Source of the DNA: Fasciola hepatica
Lineage: Eukaryota > Platyhelminthes > Trematoda > Plagiorchiida > Fasciolidae
Length of the DNA stretch: 64,000 bases
NCBI GenBank assembly: GCA_948099385.1
Contig: CANUEZ040000012.1
Coordinates: forward strand, 10,953,501-11,017,500
Direction of reading: 5' to 3'
How positions within the stretch are numbered: the first letter of the stretch is position 1; each line of letters begins with the position of its first letter. Shown one piece after another: positions 1 to 12,245 of this stretch. The notes below the pieces were generated by a model that worked only from the letters and a program-made list of their open reading frames with translations, did not search any database and was not told where the DNA came from. A program made the translations under genes and the position numbers.

Positions 1-114
1 AAGGGAAACAACATCATGACTCCTCAGTTAACTATGGATTCAAATGGCAATAAATTAAGATATATCAGAAACGAGAGAAAAAAAAACAGCAAACAATAAC
101 AACCGTTCTCTTAG

Positions 115-617
115 TACCTGTTTCCGCTTTGGGCATGGAGCTTGAGCTCAAGGAAAAATTTTGTAAATGTATCGAAATGACAAAACGTTACCTTTTGATT
201 CCAGACAACATACATCCAGCGAGCGAACAAATCTGGGGCAATAAAGGAGAACTCAGCTCTTCTGATGAATCGCTTGATAGGCGATTCAAACTTCTTCATC
301 AATGTCTGGCCGATCATCACACAAATGAAATAATTCAGTGGTTGCGGCCATCTGCGGCAGCTACCAAGCGTGTGCTCTATCGTGCCAACGAAAATGGGGA
401 GCAAGGTAAGTCCCCCGACCCGCCAGGAGAGAATCCACCTTCACAGAGTGATACAAGGCATTGCAAGCTGTCAGCAAAAGAGTGGGACAGCGATCACGAC
501 CAGACTGCTTTTGGACTGGATTTAGATCGGTCAGAAGTTGGATCCAAATTGCTTATCCTGACTATCAACTGGATCAAGAATTGCGCCTTATGGAAACAGC
601 TTTCCTTGCCGTATCGG
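115..617 (+). CDS. Nuclear receptor LBD, first exon in window (hinge to helix 3/4)
   Basis: The exon begins after a pyrimidine-rich acceptor (ttctcttag, ending at 114) and runs open in one frame to a GTAGGT donor at 618. The last 40 codons carry the helix 3-4 signature of nuclear receptor ligand-binding domains: LLILTINWIKNC followed by LWKQLSLPYR, matching the family pattern hydrophobic-x-W-(A/I)-K then F/W-x-x-L-x-L-x-(D/Y)-(Q/R). The first 120 residues are polar and probably form the hinge and the start of the domain. Splicing in phase 0 to 6655 restores the canonical helix 4-5 spacing. A GTAAGT at 406 looks like a donor, but the nearest acceptor would break the frame, so I read through it. 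The subfamily is not resolved; the DNA-binding domain must lie upstream of the window. Confidence 0.62.
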
Positions 618-2519
618 GTAGGTTTATTGCAAGTGATTTTATTGAATGAATCACGACGTAGATAATACTTTCTTTGGAATAAGGAGAGTGATGTTCATGC
701 TCGTTACTTCAGGTTGTTAGAGGCATAATCTCTGTTAGACGTGATCAAGTTGACGGACGAAAATTCACCACAAGAGGATATGAAATAGTTGGTACCAGTG
801 TTCATTTTCAAGGGAAAACGGTTACAGTACAGTGATACCGCCGATCTACTCGCATTCTGTGTGAATGTTGTATTAGCTAACTACGGTTATCTAATTGGCT
901 ATTCAGGTAAAAACGTGAACATCGGTTTCGTTTGCCGCGTGAGATAAATTGCTTCATTCAAACCACTTCCAAGACAGGTGACTAACGGTAATAGCTGCAG
1001 TCTCCTTTGAGCCAAATAGAGCGTGTATGAACGAGGAGTCCATTTTCAGAATCACATGGTGATTCTTCCTAAGTTATTTTGTCGGTTAACACGGCTAACC
1101 TCCAAAACGAGGATACATGGTCCCAAGTATGGATTACGATGTGAGCAGCATGGTATGAATGAGAGGACAAAACTTCCTCAGAAGCACACGACCAGTTTTG
1201 CAATTGTTGCGTCTCCTCAGGTATGCGTAAACCCCATACTATTCAAATGAGATTACAGCTGTAAACCAACTGTGGAGTGCTCAAGTATAAGGATGATTGG
1301 GCGGAAGAGTACCTAGTACACATACCTGATTAGCAGCAACAACAGCGAAACCGGTCGTGTGCTTCCGGGGAACTTTCGTCCTGTCGTCCAGATGCAATAC
1401 CATACTACTCACATCGTTAAAACCGGGTAGTTAAACAGCTTTTCCTTGAAAAACTACAGAATAACACGATGAAATTAGCTAACAAATAGTAGTTGAAACA
1501 TTTTGGGCCAAGTGGTTATTCAGTCTTTTAAAATGTGTGAATGGAGAATACAGATGTGTCTTTGTCTGAATTCCTGTTAGATTTATACGGCACACGTTCT
1601 GAGACTGAAAAGTGCCTCACATGGTTGAAAGACAATCATAAAAACGAGTATCGATCCAATCCCCGGGGGATTTGCGTGGATGGATTCGTAAATGGGCTCA
1701 CGAATCTTGTGCGTTAGTCCAACTGTCTCGTTGACTTTTATTCAGTGGAGCTGTGGTGTTCTGACGAACAGCGCAGCAAAGCGTAATCCCAATAGCCTAG
1801 ATCATTAAGGGTTTTGGCTGTTGAACTCTCAGAGATTCTCGGAAAATGATTCTGAATGACCTTTTTCGCATTTATCTGACCCGGGTAGACCTCATGAGCA
1901 ATTAAAGAGCTTATCACAATATTATTGATCTTTCCGACTGGTCAAGTAGAGTACTGTAATTGAACTCTATCGGATGGGAGGCTAATTGATTTTATGTTTA
2001 CTCTCCCATAAAAGCAGCAATCGGAGTTTACATACCATCTTGGTTGATGTGCATCTGGTATTTTTGTAGCCGTATCCCTTTTAAATTATACACAAGCACA
2101 GACCAACCTTTTGAGGATGTTAGGATAGTTGTTTATAAGGCTGGTTTTTATCTGTTGGTTAAGTTAACTATCATGTTTTGTTCTCAATGTAGATCATTTT
2201 ATCCGTGTGCGCTTAATCTAGCAACTGAATGAAAACAAAGCTAATGAGCCCGTTTAAGCATTCACCGCAATAACTTCCCCTTCTTAGTTTAGCAGTGAGA
2301 CGATCAGGAAGTTAAAAACATTATAGTACAGTTTCCATCTGCAAATCTATGCCAACACATTTTCCAAATAAAGCTGAGAACAAATTGTCCAGTCAAATCA
2401 TTCCCATTTTTGATTATCAGAGAAGAATCCACTCCCTAAAAGTTAATTTTTAATGGTGTTCATAATTTGATCGCGATTTGCCATAACCAGAAAACATTTA
2501 GATTATTCCTTTTGTTCCA

Positions 2520-2705
2520 TGCTTGTGCATGAATGCCGTGGAACGGGCGCACATCCCAGATGGCTCAAAGGACCACTGCACCAGTCGGAGTGACCGGCAA
2601 CCTTGATCGCGAAATTCGTAGTACAGATACATATAAAGTCCAAATGCACCAGGCGTGATGAGAAACCGGTCGTTAACGGATTACTGTCTACCACCACCAA
2701 CAATG
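2520..2705 (+). repeat. SINE-like dispersed repeat, copy 1
   Basis: Shares an ordered set of blocks with copies at 5955-6075, 20420-20600 (both +) and 27850-27990, 28800-28985 (both -): a gcatgagtgc-like start, accactgca, ccggcaacc, then aggcgtggt or aggtgtggt followed by a pyrimidine/GG block. The copies are 65-85% alike by eye, with small indels. I could not identify a tRNA-like A/B box, so calling it a SINE rather than a MITE is provisional. Confidence 0.5.
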
Positions 2706-3139
2706 ATCGGGGGTTGAAGAGGGGTACGTACCTCGTAACAATTAGTGTAGATGGACGGTTGTACCACTGGACCACTAATTTGGTGGAATGCTGTATGCTA
2801 GGACCAATGGTCTTCCGCGGGGGTTGCACGTGTTCCACATGAAATGAAAGAAACTAAAGAAATTCCGTGGGCAATAATAGGACTTCATAAGACTAACTGT
2901 CGGGCGGACGATGACGTATTTGCGTGGCCAATTCCGTCACTAGTTTCACCGACTGCATGTGTCTGTCTCACTGTGTTGCGAACATTTGGACAGAGGAGAA
3001 ACAGTGTCTTGACAAACTATTTTTGCGAACTCAAGATCGGTCGATGTAATCATTTTTATTACATTTAAAGTGAATTACAGCATAAGGGGCAAACCCCATA
3101 ATCAGAAGGTACTCTGTAGAAGTGAGTTTTGGGGGGACA

Positions 3140-5945
3140 TTCACATTAGAATCAGTTTATTGATCCTGTTTTTGAAGGGAGAAAGGTTGTAAATGGGTGG
3201 GGAGATAAAAAGCGGGAAGGTATTTCATAGTTTAACGGTCCGGGGAAAGAAAGAAGACTGAGAGATAGAAGAACGACATCTAGTGATAGAAACCTGATAA
3301 AAATGACTAGTCGCCTGGGTACGTGATGTTCGGGGGAAAGTTTTGGGAATAAGAACTGCCGAAGCAAGCTCAGAAGAACAAAACCCAAAATAGTATCGGT
3401 AGAAGAGAGACAACGAGGCAACAGCCCGGCGATGTGATGGTGACTGCAGACTCGAGGTTAAAGAAGGGTCGTCCATCAGTCCGATGGCCTTTCCTTGAAC
3501 CCGATCAAGAAGAGGAAGAGAGGTAGACGAAGCTCCACCCCACATGTGACTGCAGTATTCAAGTGCGGGGCGGATCTGAGCTTTGTGCAGCAGACGATGA
3601 GCTGGTGTGAAGAAGTGTCTGGCGCGAAACAGAAAACGAACTTTGCACGCAGCACGAGAGGCCAGCTGAGATATGAAAGTGGACCAAAATAGAGAAGTTA
3701 TAGATAAGCCCAGAAGAGGGAGAATCTGTGGGGTGAATGAACGATGTTTCAAGGAAACCGAGAGAGGAGAAGTTTTGGGAGCATTAAATGCATTATAACT
3801 GCGGGATCCCCATGAGGAGATGTGTTCGAGGTCGGACTCTAAAGATGCACTGGTTGCACTGCGGTCACGATCACTGTTGGTGCTGGCATGGCGGTGAGTA
3901 CGGTGAGAATGGATTGGGTTGGAAGTAGTGGATAGATCATCGATAAATAAAATAAGTAGGGTGGGCGCAAGTACTTGGCAAACACCAGCGTTCACAGGAA
4001 ATGGCTGGGACAGAACCCCGTCAACTCGGACGGAGATGATTCGCTTAGTGAGAAAACTTGATGTCCACGATACGAGAGCGGAGGAAAACCCGAACGTGGG
4101 CAGTTTCACCAGAAGACCTTCGTGTCAAACTCGGTCAAAGGCCTTAGAGATGTCGAGCGAGACCATGTGTGTTTTTCCGTGGTTGTCGAATGCAGCCGAC
4201 CAAGAATGTCAGACAAGAGCCAGGATATCACCAGTGGAACGGCGAGGTTGGAATCCACATTGTCGATTACTCAGTAGTCCTTCGCGTTCGGGAAAGTGCG
4301 CAGTTGGTCGGAGATGAAAGTTTCGAATACTTTCGAAATAACAGGTGTAAGGTAAATATAGCAATATTTATTCGGATTAGAAGGATCACTGTGTTTGAGA
4401 ATGGGAAAAAAACACAGCCTTTTCCCAGGGAATCAGAAAAGTAGGAAGTTGAAGAGAGAGACATAAATGACAGCGTAAGAGAGGGGCCAATTCAGGGGCA
4501 CATATCTTAAGGACGATGGGTAATTTACCGTCCGGGCCGGGTGGTTTGCATACGTCCAGAGAACGCAGCGCTTGATGGATCTTCTTAGTGCCAATATGAG
4601 GTTGAAAATGTGAGACAGAGGGAAGAGAATGAACCGAAGGAGTAGATTAAGTAAGTGAGGTGGAGGCAAACCGGGAAGCAAAACCCTTGGCTTTCCCGTG
4701 TGGTCTACAAACAAGATCACCGGAAGAACTATAGATGGGAGGGAAATTGGAAGGGCGAAAAATTGCGGGAGACCGCTTTGTCAAGGGACCAAAATGTTCG
4801 GCTACCGGTGGCAGATGAGAGTAAGCGTTCGGCTTTCCAGCGGATGAAGCTTTCTTTTGCTCATTATGTAGTTGACGAACATCTGTTCCTGGCTTGTACG
4901 AAGCGGCGGTGGGTGTCGAGAGTGGACAAGCGGCGAAATGTTGCGCGCTTCAAGCGTACAGCATGATCACATTCGTGGTTGAACCACTCGGGGGATTCGG
5001 GTTTGCCGGGTTTGGAAAAGTGAGGAATAAAAATTGGCATGCTTGAAGATCAATGTCAGTGAAGTTAGAGACGGAAGGGGAAACGTCTGAAGTAAAGCAG
5101 CAATCATTCCAGGGATAGGAGGCTAGGAAATCGCGAAAACCATCCCAGTTGGCTGAACTGTGGCGTCAAAATGTGTATCTCAAGGTGGGTGGAGGATCGG
5201 GGCGACTAAAGTTGATGGAACAGGAAATAATACAAGGGTCAGATGAGACAAGTGGAAGAAGAGCAGAGAGACCTGAAAAGAGAGAAGGGACAGAGGTGAG
5301 AATATGATCAAGAGTATGGGCACGATCGCCAACTCGATCGGGAATACGTGTGGGAAGGTCAACAAGTTGGCACAGGATGTTGACCACGGTGAAATGTTCG
5401 GCTTCGCACCCCAGAGCCGAACTGTCCAATGAGTGAATCAACCAATTTCGATTGATTATTAAAATCTCCTAAAGTGGTGATATGGCAGTTGGGATCTGTA
5501 ACAAACAAGTGCTCAATGTTTGAAGACAAGAAATGAAAGATCGGTGAGTCGCCACTCCTGGTTGAACGGTAAACAACACAAAAGTGGTGATGAAAATAAG
5601 GAAGGCGAAGCCTCAACCACATCAACTGAAATTCACGATTGGGAGAGTCAAGATTTTGGATGTGGCGACTGAATGGTGAACAAAGGCATATACACCAGCT
5701 TTGGGTGAAAAGGGGAGTGAAAGATATAGCCAGAAAATTGGAGGTGGGTTGTGTCCGATGAAGGGAAGATTTGGGTTTCGGTAAAAATACGGCAAGATGA
5801 AAGGGATACTGAAGAAATTGGTGTACAGAATCGATATTATGGTTCATTCCGCCAATGTTAATGATGAGGATGAGTTCATGTTTGTTTTCCCAGTGAGCAC
5901 AGCGAGCAAGAGAACGACTGCACGTGTGGTTGTGTATTTCCATGA
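3140..5945 (-). mobile_element. LINE-I: decayed non-LTR retrotransposon (endonuclease + reverse transcriptase)
   Basis: Reading right to left, an apurinic-endonuclease-like region lies at about 5943-5166: VVYRSTRSGDSPIF, then LGDFN (catalytic GDFN motif), then SSDPCIIS where families normally have S-D-H (His replaced by Pro). Fingers of the reverse transcriptase follow near 4540-4400 (G-P-D-G-K-L-P), and a 294-codon frame at 4109-3225 covers palm and thumb: FLTKR, VCQVLAPTLLILFIDDL (degenerate QGSVLSPTLFLLFINDL) and RPALEYCSHMW. The YADD box is lost to frameshifts. An AATAAA-like sequence near 3158 on the minus strand marks the likely 3' end. The element has several frameshifts and is inert. 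Confidence 0.75.
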
Positions 5946-5954
5946 TTCATAAGT

Positions 5955-6075
5955 GAAGGAAACCGGCAACCATGATCCTCGGACTTAAAGTGGTGAACCA
6001 CATAAGGCCTCAATAGACTAGGCGTGGTAGTGGGCCGGACAACAGCAGAGTTGTCTACCTGATCGTAATTGCCTC
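5955..6075 (+). repeat. SINE-like dispersed repeat, copy 2 (partial)
   Basis: The 3' half of the repeat family described at 2520: accggcaacc, then aggcgtggtagtgggccgga and a tgtctacctg block. It abuts the right (5') end of LINE-I. Confidence 0.42.
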
Positions 6076-6654
6076 TTCCGTGGATACGATTCGTTGTCTG
6101 ACGCCTTTGGAGCGGCTTGTGACACTCGATAGATGACCTTGAAGGCTTCGCCTCGTGTTAACTGGTACCTGTTTCGATCACATGGGCCAAGATCGCGGAA
6201 TTGTTCTCATGAATACATTATCGTCAACCTGACAGTTTCTAATGTGAATTTCTGGACTATTTACTAGCTTTACTAATTTTAAAAAACCATGTCCGCGTAC
6301 TGTATTGGCCTGATGAGAAGTACAAAAAAGACAGGTCTGTGTTTGTCAAATCGTCTTCTAGAATATTTGACCATGGGAATATTTCACGAGTTTAAATTCC
6401 ATGAGTCTAATTCATCGCACGCGTCTCATCGGAATCCCGCAAATACATTGATCGAACGCCACTATGGCGGTCTACCAATTGACCGTTACATGAGTCATCG
6501 TTAACAAAGGACATGTTTATGATATTAAAACCACCTAATGGTGTCTAGATCAGACCAATTTTGTGGAATTGATTGGTATGGAAACATGTTTCATAGGTGA
6601 ATGACTGCATCACTCATACTGTGTTACGGCGCTTGTGCCTTCCCTTAATCTTAG

Positions 6655-6955
6655 CTTGCAGTATTAAAGGAATCATGGGCTTTGATATACCTGATCACTT
6701 TGTCGGAAATATACTCATCCACGCCTACTGGTTCACAAGCGGAACAAAATTTGTTGTATCCGAGATCGGGCCAACTCGTTCGGCAAATAAGGTATCTATC
6801 GGACCGGAAAATTGCAGATCAGGAACATCTTGATAGCCGACGGGCTGTTGCATCCCCTTTTCAAAGCCTTGATAGATTCCTTGTTGATCTGGCTGCGTTC
6901 CATTTACATGAGAACGAATTCGATTGTCTCAAACAACAGATATTGTGGGATATAG
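6655..6955 (+). CDS. Nuclear receptor LBD, middle exon (helix 5 to helix 8)
   Basis: A strong acceptor (ccttcccttaatcttag, ending 6654) precedes an exon that starts LAVLKESWALIYL, the helix 5 motif (L-x-x-S-W-x-x-L-x-L). About 75 residues later comes FLVDLAAFHLHENEFDCLK, the helix 7-8 motif usually seen as L-x-x-L-x-x-x-E-(F/Y)-x-C-L-K-x-I. It ends at a GTAAG donor (6956) in phase 1. The start in phase 0 and end in phase 1 agree with the neighbouring exons at 115-617 and 10014-10216. The roughly 45-residue segment between helices 5 and 7 is long, polar and unlike well known subfamilies. Together the three exons make a convincing receptor LBD, although no ligand or partner can be read from sequence. 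Confidence 0.66.
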
Positions 6956-9900
6956 GTAAGTTCACATTTGTGGTGAAATCTGTTTAACTAATTTTCCAAC
7001 AAATGTGATGACGGGTACATATTACGTTTCTCAAAGGAAACTTATTATCAAAGTAAGCATGTTATTGTACCATATTCAGGCAACTTTTTACCTGAGTTGA
7101 GGTAAGGACTAAATTCACTTTGGTTGGAGTTGATAACTCAGTACATCGAAACAGAAGGGGTGCAATTGCATTAAGACAGCAATGAATTTGGGGCTTTACA
7201 CGATTCAAGAATAACGATTTCTGAAGACAGGGTTCGATAAAAGAGAAGGGTAAGCAGCCATGTGCCAGTCAATTGTTTACGGCAATTCACATCAAACTAC
7301 GTAGACAATCATGACTGTTTGAACAAAACATTCTTGTATGCTTTCTATCTGAGTAGACCGAAAACTCCGTATCCCTTTGAATTTATCAAGTGTAGTATGC
7401 AAGGATCACTGTCTTCAGTGAGGGTTGCTCGATCTGAAAAACATAAAAATGCAGAAAACTCCGCGAGCACAAAAGCTCAGTAAGTGCATCAACAGGATCC
7501 TACACTTGCATTAGTCGAACACAAATATGGCTGCCTACGGCCTCCTCAATGCACAAGTGACGGACGGCCATTATTAAAACCGCTGTGGAACTCTCTCGTC
7601 CACACAGAAGTACATAAGACTCTGGCACGATGTAACCGGTTTTTGATACCCTGGGGGGATTTAAAACTAGCGACATAATCGAGTGTTACCGTTATCCAGC
7701 GAACTGACATTATAGACGTTGGTCTAGCGACCCCAGAACGTGTCTTTTATCGCGTCCCAAGGCGAACTACCAACAAAATCCCCTCGACCAAATGAGTAGA
7801 GAAGATCCGAGTCGGTAGACAGATGCAATAGTGTATTCTATACATCATGATACCAAAGTGGCAGCGAAACGAGCAATGCACATAAAGCAAACGAAAGCAA
7901 CGGCGAATCGAAAAGCGAACGAAGCGCGTACAGTCAGCGAAAACCAAAAGTCTGTCAAAGGCGAGGCCAACGAAAATTTCGCGAAGGTCAGTTCAGTAAA
8001 ACTCACGCAACTGGAAAAACAACAAAGTCAAAATCGAGCGTCAGAGTGAATCGCGAAAACAAATCCAAAACGATGTCCGAAAAATGTTTATTTTCTCAGA
8101 ACGATCGAGGTCACTACACTATGCATTATTTTTTGTTTCATATATGATAAGACCGGACAAAAGGTTTGGTCTTTCGCTGCGCTGTACCTGTAGTTGCAGT
8201 GACGAGTGCGTACGACGTGTGGTGCATGCTCCCAAATAAGCACTCTCATTGTTGGGATAAAATTAGGCTGGATCAAGTCGTGATGCCCTGTGTGTGACGT
8301 GAAAATCAGCGACGAATGCCATAGCTGAAGAGGTGATGTCCACTGAACTCAGCTATTGCGGTTGTTTGAATGTATTAAGGAATGGAGTGGAACGGTAGAA
8401 GGGTTTGCTGATTTTGCATCCTATCTCATCCACTTGATGAATAATTTGGCATCCACTAGTTATCTTTACTTTTGCATTAGTTCCTGCATCTTAATTTTAA
8501 ACTAACTTACTTCTTATCTGCAACTAGTTCTGCCGCACGTCTCTTAGCGGTTTATCGCAAGCCAAACGAAATCAAATCAAATTTTTCACCCAAAGAGTGT
8601 AAAATCTCACCTTTTTTATCAGTCTATGAGGGAAATTATTTTTTTTTAAATTAAGTTTAACTGAAACACCCATCAAATAGATCACATTACTATTATTATC
8701 TGTATCCACTTTCGGCATTCCTCCGGATAATATTTCTATTCACAAATCAAAGGTACACTCCGCTCTGCTATTCACAGTCAATCGGTCGACTGTGGATCAC
8801 GTCAAGTGATCGGATGTATCCATGGTGCTCGTCGTGAGACTACCACCAAAATGTGTGAAGCCATGAATTGCTGAGTACACATAAGAGCTGTGACAGTAAA
8901 CAGTACCCAGTACCCAGTGAGTAAGCTGAAACACAAAATAGGATTGAACATAGTTCAGAAGATTATCGCCTCTGACTGAAAACTGGAAGAAAACAAAACA
9001 CAAGCAATACGAGCCTGCACTAGGTCAACTGCAGGGGAGAACACTCTGTTGGCATTCATCACCGTGAGCCACAGTTTTTTTGCCAATAAACACAATTAAC
9101 AACGGTGAGCTAGTCGATGGGACAAACTATATGACCCCTCTCACGGATGCTCAAATATCACCAATATCACCCATTCTGAACATTGTTTTTTTAACCATTT
9201 TGTAGTGCAGTCGGAAACAAGCGAAAGGAAATGTACTTCGTTTGTTCAACGTAACAGTGTTCAGATATAGATGCATAGTTATGAATGATTCAAAAATTGG
9301 TGGGAAGCAATACTATCTTTATATAGGGGTATGGAAACAAGTGTGGTTACCACAGAGAAAAAAACTTTGTATTGGGAAGTGATCGCGTGCTCCCAATCTA
9401 CTAGTTTGCATGCATCTAATGAATAAGTAGGTAGCTGACTGTTTAAAAGTCAATTATGATCAATCATGGACGTGATCACGTCATACGCACTGAGTGCAAT
9501 GAGATGAAGCAAAGCATACGAATCACAAGATGGCATCCCCTGATTGGATTACGGCTGGGTTCAAATAGGTTGGATACCGAGGCTGCAAATAAGCAGTTCT
9601 GTTATGCTTGGTTGATTTTGTTGATGTCTGAATGAGCAACCTAATTGTCAGGCACGCCATCCGGTTGAAAACACGCGTAATGGGGCCTGAGGCAATTCAA
9701 TCCTTTTAGTTGATTCGTCCGCAGTTGACTTTATTGACGGCGCAACCATCTTAGGAAAATTTGAGCGAGACTAACATCATGACTTGTTCGGTGAGTATGA
9801 CCGCATGGATATTCGAGTGAAATAAGAAAGTAGAACTTATAAACGGAACGTTAGCACGAGGTCCCGAATCAACGCCGTAATGGGAAGATATTTTGCAACG

Positions 9901-10013
9901 ATTTCAAATCCTTTTGAGACAGGTGATGGTAACATGAGCCTGAATCATGAAAAAACATAAGTGATCTAAAACGTATTAAACATGTCAAACCTGTTTCTCT
10001 GTGCGATTTTCAG
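6956..10013 (+). other. Nuclear receptor intron 2 (about 3.1 kb)
   Basis: Bounded by a GTAAG donor and a ttttcag acceptor, both phase 1. A dispersed repeat occurs at about 7440-7575 (see 53695). Most of the remainder is AT-rich without transposon motifs I recognise. A receptor helix 9-10 exon may be hidden here, but I could not locate one with both splice signals. Confidence 0.4.
7440..7575 (+). repeat. Dispersed repeat E, copy 1
   Basis: Aligns by eye with 53690-53830: cataaaaatgcagaaaactccgcg, then gcacaaaagc, taa.tgca.caacag.atcct, and attagtcgaacaca. Identity is about 70%. Family unknown. Confidence 0.35.
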
Positions 10014-10216
10014 ACCCAAATCACACCGGCGAGGAGCCAATCACGCACATGATTCAGAATGAACGGGTGATCGGATTTTTCAGCAAAATCAAATCCATTG
10101 ACGGAATGTGGCTCAAGGAGATTTTCCATCGTGAATTATTCAGCCCCATTGTCGGTTCGCAAATAGAAAGCTTGGAACAAGTGGTTTTCGGAGTGATGCT
10201 GATCGAGGATATGTAA
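10014..10216 (+). CDS. Nuclear receptor LBD, terminal exon (C-terminal helices) with stop
   Basis: The acceptor is gtgcgattttcag (ending 10013). The exon continues in phase 1 from the donor at 6956, so the junction codon becomes Asp and gives W-D-I-D-P-N, resembling the L-F-x-P-D loop after helix 8. NERVIGFFSKIKS then GMWLKEIF resembles the C-terminal helices (V-I-E-x-x-F-F-x-K, then L-L-x-E-M). The stop TAA is at 10214-10216 and overlaps an AATAAA at 10215-10220. The 35-45 residues that normally form helices 9 and early 10 are absent if the middle exon splices directly here, so either one exon in 6956-10013 was missed or the receptor is unusually short. Confidence 0.6.
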
Positions 10217-10220
10217 TAAA
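10215..10220 (+). terminator. Candidate polyadenylation signal overlapping the receptor stop codon
   Basis: AATAAA shares two bases with the TAA stop of the nuclear receptor reading frame. A poly(A) signal this close to the stop implies a very short 3' UTR, unless a more distal signal is used. Confidence 0.35.
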
Positions 10221-10501
10221 AGAAATTTCTTATCGCGCCCAGTCCTCATGGGGATGACTTTTTGTCACTATATAGATATGATGAAAGTTATCCAAATTAG
10301 AACCCAATACTTTATCCTTTTTTGCCCGAACAAGGACAACACGGGGAAAGCGTGACTCAAAGCATGATATTACAAGGTGGATCATTTTACTACATTTCGT
10401 CTTAATCCTTGCGCAACAGAGCTTTTGATTTCTATACCCCACTGAATCATTGGGAGACAAGAGGATGGAATATATGACCCACAATTCCTGCGACATCCGG
10501 A
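10217..10501. other. Short intergenic stretch after the receptor gene
   Basis: Sequence between the nuclear receptor stop and the 5' end of RTE copy a. No recognisable coding or repeat feature; a 119-codon minus-strand frame at 10230-10589 overlaps the RTE start and has no family features. Confidence 0.3.
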
Positions 10502-12245
10502 GGGTAGTGATAAGTGGGCTACTGCTCTGAGTTCCCTCTCGTTTATTCAACCTTTGTCTTCTGTCCCCAACCACGTCTCTTGGCCCCATCTATCCACCCA
10601 TAATGATCCCAATGATAACACGCTCGATACTCACAACGGTTCATTACCAAATAGTGTCGGGAATAATCCTCTGTCTTACAACTCACATTTCCTAAAGCGC
10701 CGTCAGCCTCTGAACCTCGGCTCCCTCAACGTGCGTGCACTCATGCAGGCCGGTCAGCAGGGGTGCCTAGCCCTCACAATAAATTCTCTGAAGATTGATG
10801 TCTGCTACCTCAGTGAGACGTGTATCCAGGATTCGAGCAGTGTGAGTCAACTAACTGCTCCTGGTATTTCATCAAGGTATTTCCTATGCACTTCAGGAGA
10901 CGAAGTAGCTCGAGCTGCGGGTCAACGTGGTGTAGGAATAGTCTTGAGTGATTAGGCTGAGGCTGCTCTTGTAAACTGCATACCGGTTAATAGGCGTTTA
11001 TGTGCAGTTAGACCCCAGGGGTCAGCTGGCGTTCGAGAGGATATCCGTGTTAAGCGCAACTTGTTTGTAACCTCGGCATACGCTCCGACGGACTGCAGCT
11101 CTGACATGCAGAAAGATGAACTCTATGATGAACTCACCACCCTCGCTGGCAGTAGCAAAGCTTCTGACATTGTAGTGCCAGCTGGTGATTTCATTGCATA
11201 AGTTGGCAAAATTAGTGCATCAGAAGCTTATTTAGACGGGCGTTGTGCTTTATCCGCTGAGCAAACGCATAACACGGATAGGCTTCTCCAGTTTCGTGCA
11301 GACAATCAGTTATTACTATCCAGCACAAATTTCCGAAAGAGCTCGCGTCGCACAGCGGCATGGCGCTCTAACTCTACAGGTACTCTGAGCCAGATTGGTC
11401 ATATCGCAGTAAGCTACCGGTGGCGAAGTTCTGTTCAGAACTGTAGATCTTAGTGACCCACGTAGAGTCCGACCGTGCATTAGTTTTGATGCGATTATAT
11501 CTCTAGCTCTATGGCCATCGACGCAAACCGCAAACCCGATTAGCCGTACAATGCTTGTATGATCCAGAAGTACGCACCCGTTATAAACAAAAAATAGCAC
11601 ATTAACTAGGAACTACGACGAACAGTAATGTAGATGAGCATTGGGCACATTTCAAACAGGCGATGCACGTGGCAGTAGGTTTCGCCTGTGGTCCTAGATC
11701 CGACGTCCATCAAAGACACTGAGTCTTGCATGAGTTGTTGAGTATAATGAAGCAAAAGCCTCAGCTCACGAACTGTAAGGAGATGAATAAGATACGAAGA
11801 AATCTGCAAAAGCAAGTTACGAAAAGCCTCGAGAATGATCGCGAAAATTGGTGGGTCAAGGTAGCCGAATAAATGGAAATAGTAGCTGCTTGAAGTAACC
11901 ATCAAAGACTATTCAAACTTATTCGTGACACCGGTGAACGGTGAATCCCGGTCAGCGAAACGATTTGCAATAGAAATGGTGAACCCATTAATGGCAAACA
12001 GCAAAGGTTTGACCGTTGGTCGAATACTTCAAAATGCAGTTTAGCTGGTCGCAAGCTAATATAGTTACTCCGACGTCAACCACCGCGATTTCCCTGGGAG
12101 TATCACTTAAACCCTCATTGGAAATCAAAGTACAGCGCTCGATTTCTAAAGCGAGGGAAATCAGCCGGTCCTGACGAACTCCCTCCAGTAACTTTCAAAA
12201 CGGGTGGAAATGCTCTCATAAAATCACTTACCATTACTACTGTCG
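10502..12245 (+). mobile_element. RTE-like LINE copy a (5' part: endonuclease and linker)
   Basis: The endonuclease domain starts near 10715 (LGSLNVRALMQAGQQG), continues through CYLSETCIQD and RGVGIVLSD, is broken by a stop at 10953-10955, then shows LFVTSAYAPTDCSSD, IVVPAGDF (degenerate GDFN, with a stop shortly after) and SQIGHIAVSYRWRSSVQNCRS (D-H-I-x-x-S-x-R-W-R). The linker region with KGKSAGPDELPP-like sequence ends near 12245, where similarity to copy d stops before the reverse transcriptase core. From 10502 to about 11883 it matches copy d (24078 onward) with about seven mismatches and no indel, then similarity drops sharply. Confidence 0.8.

Larger units (their letters stand above)
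618..6654 (+). other. Nuclear receptor intron 1 (about 6.0 kb)
   Basis: The donor GTAGGT at 618 and the acceptor ending at 6654 are phase-compatible. The intron contains a SINE-like copy near 2520-2705, the decayed LINE-I at about 3140-5945 in the opposite orientation, and another SINE-like copy at 5955-6075. In 618-2500 and 6080-6650 I see no coding exon with good splice signals, although a short exon could be missed. Confidence 0.5.

Noticed and set aside
406..446. 41-bp micro-intron within the first receptor exon (GTAAGT ... TCACAG)
   Set aside because: Removing it would break the frame that leads into the clear helix 3 motif; reading through keeps one frame.
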